From contig CM049321.1 of NCBI GenBank assembly GCA_026874595.1, forward strand, positions 10,157,979 to 10,221,978: 64,000 nucleotides of DNA, given 5' to 3'. The first letter of the stretch is position 1; the number at the start of each line of letters is the position of its first letter. The notes under the pieces were generated by a model. That model saw only the letters and a program-made list of their open reading frames with translations, ran no database searches and was not told the origin of the DNA. The stretch comes from Sipunculus nudus. Taxonomy: Eukaryota > Annelida > Sipuncula > Golfingiida > Sipunculidae. Positions 43,501-54,800 of this stretch are shown piece after piece. The translations under genes were made by a program, and so were the position numbers.

Positions 43501-46500
43501 AATAAGAGACCAAACTTGGGGCAAATTATCCAGTAATTAATGCCCAAAATAATTCAAAAGGCATGTCCAGGCCCTCATATCAGATTTATAGATATGCAAT
43601 TGTAAAAAGTGTAAGTCCAATATTTTTTATTATCACTCTGCTTTTCAATGGGGTCAGCAGGGTAGGTAAACTGCCAAACCTGAAAGAAAAGAAATGCAGA
43701 AAGCATGACTAAGAGTCTTGAAATAAAACAAAAAGCCATCCTAAATCAAGGTACACATCCACATATTATGAGAACAAACACTTGCTTTTATATGTGGTGA
43801 TATATATTAAAATATTCAGATATCTAGGAAACTAAGTTTATTGCTAGGATTCCATAAAATAAACTGCAAAATGTTCCCATCATCTTATAAATCAGTAGCT
43901 AAACCTTAATACTATACTCTCATAGTCTTAATGCCTGGCTGAAGCATTCTGACAACAGGGTTTTTGTTATGAAGTAACGAGGTACCTATCACTGAGCCTT
44001 ATCACTTAATAGGCTGATACAAAAGGGAGTCATATGTTACCAGTGTCACTCACAATTACAGCCACACAGGGAGATGTACCAGCTGGAGTGGGATGGTTAT
44101 ACAAGAAAAATAGAGATGGTCTATAAAATAAGTAATTGTGAACATCCCTGACCTATGACCTTGGCCTTTTGCCCATATAACAACTGGATTCTTTCTCAAT
44201 GATGGGTAACTACTAACTACTTAAATATGGTGTAATTACTTGGCAACCAATGGGTGAATAACTTTGACCTGCAACCTTTAACCTGCTGACCAGCTGACCC
44301 CAAAATCAATAAGTTATTTATTCAAGCAAAAAGACCCATAAATATGAAGTTTGAGTCAAACTGAGAGATACATAGATGTGGCATATGTGAAAGACTGAAG
44401 GTTTGGGTTGAACAGTTACACTTGAAATATGCTCACAAGCATTTAGAACAATTAAATATTGTGACCTTGACCTTTGACTTTTTGACCTCAACATCAATAG
44501 GCTTCTTCCCTTATTGGTAGGTAAGCCATATAGGACTATATGAAAAGTTTGCCTGAAAATGACTCCACGCAAGAAGTGGGTGCTGTGAACTTGACCTTTG
44601 ACCTCAAAATCAACAGGTCTTTTCCCCTGTTGGCAGAGAAGCGATATCAGTGCTGGAAGGTTTGGAATGAAAAGTCAAGCTTGAAATGTGTCCACAACCT
44701 TTTCAAAGAAGTGGATCCTGTGACCCTGACCTTTGACCTTGTTACCTCAAAATCTATAGGATTCTTCTCCAACTTAGTAGGTTAGCTATATGTGAAAGAT
44801 CAAAGAATTGGGCTGAAAGGGTTGGCTAAAAATGCATCCACAGGCTTTTCAAAGAAGAGGCTCCTGTGACCTTGACCTTTGACCTTTTGACCTAAAAAAA
44901 TTATGGTTCTTCCCCTGTTAGTAGGTGAGCTGTATGTGAAAGATGGAAGGTTTTGGATGAAAATTTTGTCTCAAAGAGTTATTTCTGGGGGGTGCAAACA
45001 CACCCCATAACTTCGAGAATAAAGGTCGCAGTGACCTAATTTCAGCTTTGCAAGGAGATCTTTTTATAACCTCTAAGACTGCATAGGGTTCATGGCCCTA
45101 GCCCCTACGGTTACGATTTGTGCCCTGCTAACGGACAGACGGACGGACAGACGGAAGGACGACGGACAAAGACCCATCGCTATAGCCCAGCATGACTGAA
45201 AGTCAGCTGAGCTAAAAATTACAAGCAAGAGGATCGGTTGAATGCACAAGTAAACATGTTTATGTACACAGTTTTATTTCAAATTAATGAAACAAAATGT
45301 AAATGTCGCTGATCATAGATCTGTCAACGTTGAATTTTCTGGTGAGATCAGCTGGCTTGGTACCTGTAAGAGTTCACAGTATGTAAAAATTCACGTGGAG
45401 AATAATCAGGATGAGTAGTAATTTGTGATTACATTGACTATCACAATGGTTTAATCAGCTTCGTTGCATGTTTATATAAAGCTCAGACTTCCTCAACTGC
45501 AGTCGTAAGTAGCGATTCTTGCCAATCAAAATCCCCATGTTTTGGGCAGAAATAATCTGGCCAATACCGTAAAATCTCGACTTAAAACCGCACTTCCGAT
45601 TAAAACCGCACCCAGACTTCGCCGATAATCCAGGCGAGACATCGCGAGGGGTTCAAATACTAAGAACCCCCCTTTAAAACCGCACCAACTTTCGTTACGG
45701 AATGATTTGACAAAAGACACAATCAAGCTATCATCTAGAAATGAACACGCGTAGGTTGCGACTCGGCCATTCCTGTCCACTTTTAAATTCCTTGGGCATT
45801 TTATTTAATCACATCATCACACTTTTTTGCAGGGTCACTCAAGCATGAAGTTTGGGAAGACGCAAGGGCCGGTGAACCTCTGCCTGTGTATACAGATTTT
45901 ATATTCCGTGCCGTATTCTTGTTTGCTACTGATTTGTCATTATATTTTGGAAAAAATATTCTGCTGATCTATTTCAAGTCACTGTATATTTTAATTCTAA
46001 AATTTTTGATGAAAATACCATTTTCTGGAATTACTCGGAAGATTCAAATCATTTTCATACCGGTTACTTCGGTATTATTATCGTCACATCGTACGTTGAC
46101 ATCGCTCCATGTCACAATTTGCTGGCGCGTTTGAAAACATCGCTGGTCAGCTTAACTAAATATAAAAGTAATTGAAGTTACCTTGTCGAGATACGCACGT
46201 ACAGGAAACATGACGCTTGATAACGAGTGATTTTAAGGTAAAATTAAAGTGGCCAGTCGGGGAAATCAAGTTTTTTTTCCTGAAGAAAGTTTCCGTGTGG
46301 GGAGCCATTTTGTCAAGGCAGTGTTCACGCAAGGCACGCTGGGACGAAATAGGTGGCTGTTCTGTTTACCACCCACCGCGTACAGCCGTTCAAAATATTC
46401 TTAGCAGAATACCGAGGCGTTTCACCACATGGCGACACTCAAACTTGATTTTAAAACGATCGTCTGCCATTGTGTGACTCCTTACGATGTCAGCTTTTCT

Positions 46501-48785
46501 TCATTTTACGTTTTAAACAAATAATCATTGCTAAATAATGCCGCAAATGGGTTTAAAGTAGGCTTTTATTTCAATTTTGCTTGACCGTGCCCAACGAAGT
46601 GGGCCGCTGTGTGTTACAGCAGGGTTGTTGTAAACGTATTATTTGGTGACAATTACCAAAATTTTATAACAAGCTATATATCACACGAAAACTAATCAGC
46701 AATATTTAATTTATAAATAACAAATAATCGTAAATAATACATTTAGACGGCTCCCATGCATGCTAGACTGCTGCTAAGAACGGCCTTCGAAAGTTGCAAT
46801 ATTATCGCCCATTCGCCGGCCCCAAAACGATGTCTGTCAAGAAGATATTCAGGAAACCCTTCTAGTATAAACCGCACAGTGCTTTCAGGAAATCAACCTG
46901 ATTTCAAGATTTTGAATTTCTTGATTAAACCGCGGTTTTAGGTGGAGATTTTACGGTAGACTTTGTGAGTAAATCACAGAGGCGCACATAAACTCAACTT
47001 AAGCTCACCGTAGCGCTCATGGCCTGGGCAACTACCAGAACGAAGATCAAAGCTATCCTTTAAAGCCACCTTGATCAAAGCTGAGCCAAGGAATACACAG
47101 ATCGGTGAGGCTGCGTTAATCACACCTACAACCTGTGGTCAGCTACTCAGTTATGGTCTGTTGTAAATTTTGTTTGTACATGATAATTACCGCGGCATGG
47201 GCATTCTGAATAAAGCAAGCCCAGGACAAGACCTGCCGGCGGGGTGGTGTTCTCACACCTACTGCCTACGATCAGGTGCACTGATCAGTTGGCAATTGTA
47301 TCAAAACGGATCTGGCCTCTTTTGTTTTGAATCAGACAATCATTTTACCATTTTTATTTTTGTCATTGTTCAGTTTTTGGATAAATGGTCAAAATTTCAG
47401 TTCTCCAATTTTATTTTGGATGAACCATTTTTCAGATAAAGGGTGTCTGGATACTCGAAGTGCTACTGTACTTTGTTTTGGGAGTTCTATAGGGAAGCAT
47501 CTTTGTGCAAATCAAAAGACTTGCTTTACATACTTGTTGTTCTTTATGAAAACGACCAATCAGCAAACTCACCTGGTTTGTGACCTCCAGAGTTGAGGGG
47601 TTATAGGTCGTGATGCCATGGGTACCCACAGAGAAAATCCTCTTGTACCTGCAAGCACATGACAGGGCATGCACCAGTTGCTGTGAGGAAAAATGAAAAC
47701 TACATATGTTACCAAGAAGCCAAAGGAGAAATACTGCACAGGTTTAGTTTAAATAGAAAGCATTCCATAATGCCAAATCACATCACATGGATGTGACAGA
47801 AGACAAATGAGAAAGAAATGGCAGACAAGTTAAAGGAAAGCTTTCAGAAATATACATAAATAAAACAGTTGTCCTGCTCTATCATGAAATGTATTAAAAG
47901 ATCAGGCCTGGTAACTTTACAGCAGCAAAGAAACAGTGACTGAGTTAACTAATGAATTAAGAAGAATACTGATAGAAAGTAAGAAAAGTAAAAGTATGAA
48001 AACTTTTTTTTTTGCAAAACTTGATAACCTTAATATGGGAACAATACAATAACTGGGAGAAGATCTCTCAGAAATATAGGGGTTGCTTGTATAAATAATG
48101 CCAGAAAGCTTAGGAACATTGTAGTAGAAAAGGGGATGTTGAGTATACAACTTAAAATGTAAAGTCGGACACTTTGAACCCGAAAATGCTAATAAGGGAC
48201 CCTTGTTCAATGTTATGACAACTTTTTTACATGAAAGTTATTAATAATTAAAACATAAGCACTATCAATGCGGCCTTACCCTTATTTACAAAATATTTAA
48301 TTTATTATTATTAAAATTTATAATAAATACAGGAAATATGTATATAATACACTTCTTTATATATCATATTTCTTACATTTATAAACAGTCCTTATATCAT
48401 ATTATTAAAAGCATATATGACTTCATGAAATTATAATAATGTTATCACATTTAATATTATTTATTTTAAGGATCTCATTTTCACATGAATTTTAAGATTG
48501 GAATCCATAATTTTTACATAGGTCTCAGCATAAGCTGTCAAGCTACATACAGTTTAATGAATGACTGCACAGGAAATGATGTGTGAAACAACTGTGTACA
48601 ATAACTGCACCAGTAAGCACTGATATGTACAATTAAACACTGAAGCCAAATAATGACTGTCTGATCAGCAACATGGTAAAAAGACTAATTTGACAGTAAT
48701 AAAAAATAGATGGTGCATACTATAAATATAAGAAATTCCATGAACCCATCAGCTACCTTAATTGTAACTCAAATGAGGAAGGGAG

Positions 48786-48878
<93 letters not shown>

Positions 48879-51800
48879 GTGCGTGTGTGTGTGTGTATAG
48901 ATATAACAGGCAACTCCAAATAATATGCTACAAATAATAATGTATATAAATCAGACTTTAATATATTTCTTTGTCAAAATAAATAATGAGAGCCGAAAGA
49001 ATGGAAAGTTGTATTTAACAAAATAAAACAAAATCTGTTAATGCATGTTATACCAATACTAGAAAACATAATATTATTAATTTGGTTGTTATTTGAAATC
49101 ATTCATTTTGATCCTTTAAAAAAGACTGGTTATACCAACAAGAAAACACTATAAACCACAAGAACATTATATCTATGAATGAAAGCACATCATCTATGGT
49201 TCACCCAAGCCCTTTATTCACATTAATAAATCTAAACAGATGATGAAAACAGTGGGTCTGAGTACCCCTTTACATAATTTAATATACATTTGCTTTATTT
49301 GACTGCATGACCTGAACCTGAACTTTGACCTCTCTCATGACCCCTGGTTAATGTTTATATAACCATGTACATGACCTGAAGTAAACCAAGTCCCCTTTTT
49401 CAGAAAGTTAACCATATATGCCGTATGGCAACATATCCATTCATTATAAAAGGTGGGGTAAAATGTTTTCTGAAATCTAAACTTGGAAAGTTGAGAATCA
49501 CTCAAACAATCTGACACTGACAACAATCTCTTAACTATCTCTCCCCCCCCCCCCCCGCCCGAATAATTATTTCCTTCTCTTTTATTATGACAACCCCCCT
49601 GTTCCACCCTTAGATCATCTTCATGCAATCACCAACAAATCTTTAACTAGCTGATTTCATTTATTTTTAAATTTATACTAAAATACTTGTGCAAGAGAAA
49701 CCTGTTCCTACTGTAAGTTTGTCTATATGTATACATACTATGTATTGTTACACATACTTTGTTTCACATATTATTTATCTCTAAATATGACTCCTTTCCT
49801 TTCCTATGTACTTCTTTGCAATGTCGCTTGTGCTTTGTTTGTATTGTACTGCTGTATTATTTGTTGTATGTCAACTTATCTGATTGTACTGTACTGTTAT
49901 TTTAGTTTTTTTTTGTAGGTCGAATCATTGGATAAAAAAAAAGTTTACCATACATCAGGAGGTCAAAACCTATGCCTAGAGTGATTCTACTGTTTGCCAA
50001 ATAGCATATTGCAAAAATATATAATTAAAGTGCTTCCCCAGTTTTACAGAAACCACATTAGATAATTCCTGAATCAATTACAAAGGGACAAACTATTATG
50101 TGTTTCCAGATAAGCTGATGTATTATTTTCTGTATTACATTCACAGGGAAATAAAAAACCACACGGATGAAACTATATCAATACACACTGGAGCCGGAAA
50201 TAATAAATACCATGCTAAGTATTGTGTACTTTACACTCACAGGTAAACTTGTACAAAAGAAAATCTGTTTGCATAATAAATAGTACAGGTCCTATTAAAA
50301 TAAAATGCAAACCTCTATCTACTTAACTAGGCTATACCAATACTAAAGTTCCCTTTACTTCCAGGTATAAACATAATAAACAGCACTGCTTACGAGAACT
50401 TAATCTATACATAGATGAATAATGGTAAAGATTATTCAGACTTTAAACTTTGCCCTTGTGGACTTTTTAGGCCTGATGTTTGAACAGTTACCTGAGATTA
50501 TATTAAACAATGTCAGTGTGTATTCTGTGCTAGTGAGATATGTGTTGTCCATTTGCGGTCCCCCTTTTTGCTCCTTGGTGGAGATTAAGGCTACCTTGGT
50601 GGTAAAGCCTTGGACAGGGGTGATAATATTTGTTTATTAAATGAGATGTTACTCCACACCCTTTGGTTTAATTATAAATCGAGCAAACCAGCCACAAAAG
50701 AACCCCCTGACCGTCACATTTAGTCACTCCACACCATAAAGGGAAGATGGCACTGTGATTAAGTTAACTGTTCAGCAATAAGGAAAACAGAACAATTATC
50801 ACTTTATGATTTATAAAAAAAAGGAATTTCCTGGATTTGATTTCTAGTATTTTCTATATAAATGCTAAAATTGATAACTAGAAATTTCTTGCATCAGAAA
50901 TGCCATAGTATCCCAAGACAATAAAGGATGCAAAAAATCTAAAATAGACCCCTTTCTTCAGAAGCATACACTGACACTTACTTTAGAAACAAACAATCAT
51001 TTTTTGTTTGTTTTTTCACCAAATATGGATTCATTCAAGGTAAAGCCCACCCTAATTTACAAAGACTTCTTACTATAACCTAAATCTATGCATACGCATA
51101 AAATGAAAGAAATATATCCATTAGTTATTTTACTTATATCACAGTACTGTCTAGTAGCAATGATGGGGGTATTAAAATCAAGAAAACATGAAAAGGACAC
51201 CAGTTGGCACCACCAGTCTCTCACAGAAGACAAAAGCTATCCAAAATTTTTGGTCAAGTTGAGTTTTGGATCAATCAGTGCAACATTTCTTGAGATTTTT
51301 AAGAGTTTGTGTGATTTACACCAAATGTGGAAAAATTCCAAGGTCAAGGCAAGTCTCATGGTTAAGGTCTTAATTAAAGGTAATTAAGGGACATGTCGCT
51401 TTAACACAATCCAATAACCTATACATGTATATATATATACATACCATTATAATTAATCCAGATAGTTTCATCTATTGACATTATACAAATATTTCAATGC
51501 ACTTTTTCATCTTCACTGGGGAATAGTAATAATAACTTTTTCATTCTGGAATATTAGTTGTTATCTAGAGCTGAACTATTATATATTCTAACTGCTACTT
51601 GATGTCATGCAGAATTAGAGTACAAATTACTATAATTTATGATCCACAAGGGCCCATATGTTATAGTTTGTTAGTAATGAAATAAGGTACTGAGACTTCA
51701 CTAAATGAATGCTAGAACTCATATATCAAGCTAAAAAGCTTGTTATACGCGATTTCAAAGATGACTAAATCAGACTCATGAGAAATTAAGTTAAAGACAA

Positions 51801-54800
51801 GATAAAATTAGGAGGATCATGATTTTCTCTTTTTTCTTGTGAAAGAATGCTATACAAAGCTACTACAGCACTATGTTACTGATAACCTTTCACAAATTTA
51901 AAGGGACATAACTAAATTGGTTAGTAAAGTTAAAGTTAAGTTATATATAGCAAAAACATATACAGAAAAATACAAAATGAAATTCTTCTGTAAATATTCT
52001 TTTGACAATTTTATATTGAAATAAAATGTATATTATAATGACTTCATAAGTGATGAACATTATGAAAATGCAAGGCTTTTAATAAAGAACTTATACTGTG
52101 ATGTTTCCAAATTATCAAGTGCTTTGACTGCTTTCCATTGTTTGTCCCCCCCTCCACCCCAGGCATCTTACTGGTCTTTTTAATGTGGACTCAACTCAGT
52201 CCATTATAAACTGTCATTTACTGAACTTTCAACTAAATGTATCTGACATAATTGACTACCTACCATTATTACACACTAAGAGCTCGCTGAGTGCATTCTT
52301 TAAACTTCAGTGACATGCAAAGCTTTTTCCCATTAAAGTTTATGACAGCCATTTCAGCATGCACCTGTGCTGGCCTAGGAAATTGATAATAATCATTAAT
52401 GACCAATCATTACTGGTAATCTTATATGAATATTATGCTAATATTTAAACTGTCTATTAGCCTTCTGAAGGTTTTAGTTTTATTCATTTCAATTCAGTTA
52501 GAACTGTTAAGAAATTTTTAAACTGATCAGGGTTAAGGCACACAATTTTTTTTCCACTTTGTAAGTACAATTCTGCAATAGGTCCTGAAAGTCAGTCTTC
52601 AAAAGATCTGACTGATATTAAAGAAATTAACATAATGTGTCAATGTAAAAGAAATATGAGAGTCTGGAATGATGTGTTTTTACATATTTATGTTTCATTG
52701 TGACTGGCTGTTTTAAGCGGCAGGTGTAGCAGAATAGTAAAAGCGCCAATACCATGTAATTCATTTTTTCAAATCAATTCTAGCTTTTCTTCAATTTGAA
52801 GTGCCCAAAATATTTTACAAATCTAAAATCCAGCAGGATATTAAAAGAGAAACATTAAAATATAGACAGTTTTAGAAACCTGAAACAAGGTTAAAGTTAT
52901 GAAAATGAAAATCAAGGACTATCTGACAGGCCTGTCCATTGATTCTAATGACTATTAACATGCACCAATAAAAGGAGGGGACAAATTGAGATGAAATCAT
53001 CCTTCCAATCCACCAAATCACTGATACCTTGGACATAATACATATATATATGATTATGCTAGTATATTCTTCACTGCAACTGGGCACTTACCTAAGGTCA
53101 ACGAAATACCTGCACAAAAAATAAAGGAGAAGAAAACAAGACTACAAAGCTGAAGGAAATGGTTACAGTTTGGATTTCCGAATGGTTTGAAGAATATCAT
53201 CACAAGTTAGGGCTTTAAATGTTTCGCATAATAAAATCAATATTTCGCATTAATAGTGCTCAGTAAAAGTTAATGTGTGTGCGAGTTAAATCAATGAGTG
53301 TGTGGTTAACAGTCTCATGCTGAGACAGACATATTTAAAGATAAGTGTGCTTCCTGTATTCTTATGTCACAAAGTTCACATCTGTACAAAAATATAAGGA
53401 TTGACCAGAAGTTAAAACTATAAATCTATTACAGTAAAATGCTCTTTATCAGAACATTATTTGTTACAAAATTAACACAGTGAACAAAAAATTCAGTCAT
53501 CCCAAATCAGAGGTTTGAAAAGAAACGTCCCAGGATTTGGTCTTAAAGATCATTTAATTCTAAGCTAATGTACATAGAGTAACTGTACTACATATTGCTG
53601 ATACAGCACCTGACCACAGGTAGCAGGTGTGAAAAATACTGTCATGCCAGTCTGTGTTGTCCTCGCTCACCTTTCATTAGGCAGCCGGGGCCAGGGTGAT
53701 TAACAAGAACAAACAAAATGTTACTATTTTATCCCAAACTTTTAAACTATTTTCTAGTTCTCCGGGTACTTTTCCTAGGTCAATGCAAGTCATTTGAGTT
53801 GCCAGTATCATAGTCACTGTACATGATGTGAATTAGGTACAACTGATTCTGTTTTTTTTGCAGGGTCTTTGCAATGATTTGAATGTAATTACGTTTTACT
53901 TAATAAACAGGTGGAAAATATAGCACAAATATTTTTGCCAACATTTGTGCCTGATAATGTCTGGCAATTGTGGCAACTCCATGCAAAATTGTTTAAACCA
54001 TATGATCATTAATCTTAACTAAATCCCCCTCATTTTTTAGATATTATGACACTATACTGTATTTGCAGAAATAACAAGCACATGAATCAGGAATGAATAA
54101 AAGGTGCAAAAATAAATTTATACCAAATGATACTCCTTCTGCAAAAATTAAAGTTTTCAGCAGTGGGTTCTTCAGCAACAGTGCACATGATTGGTACCCA
54201 TCACAACAATTTAGCTGTGGTCATAGTTTTGAAATTGACAACAATTTGGGCTTTGGCTGGAGGTATTAGGACTCAAGTGCAAACACAGCCGTAAAAAATT
54301 TTTTAGTTAATCAAGAAGGCAAGGGAGCATCACTGAGATGAGTTGGACTTATATTGTAAATGTCAAATTTTAAAAGTTTATGCAACAGAGCTAAGAGCTT
54401 TAAACAGGCACAAGTGCATGACAGGTGCTTATACTTATAGCAGGGCCCGACAAAATTTTTTTTGCTGACTAGCCCATGGGTTAGTCAAGTTTGATTTTTG
54501 ACTAGCCCGCAGAAAAATTTCACTAGCCCAGTATGTTTCAACAAAATTAAATTAAAAATTAAAAATCATAAAAATAATCTGATGACAATGAGACATTTTG
54601 GCCAAGATGGCGTCCAGGGAAGTCAAATAGGCAAAATATATGAATTCCTTTATACATACATTCATGTTTGTGTCTGGTATTAACACTATTCATGAGATGT
54701 ATTCATTTGTTTTTGATGTTTGCAAAATAGTGAAAACAAGACCTTTATTAAAAAAATTTAATGGTGTCACTGGTATTGAGAAAACATGAAAAAAGTGTAC

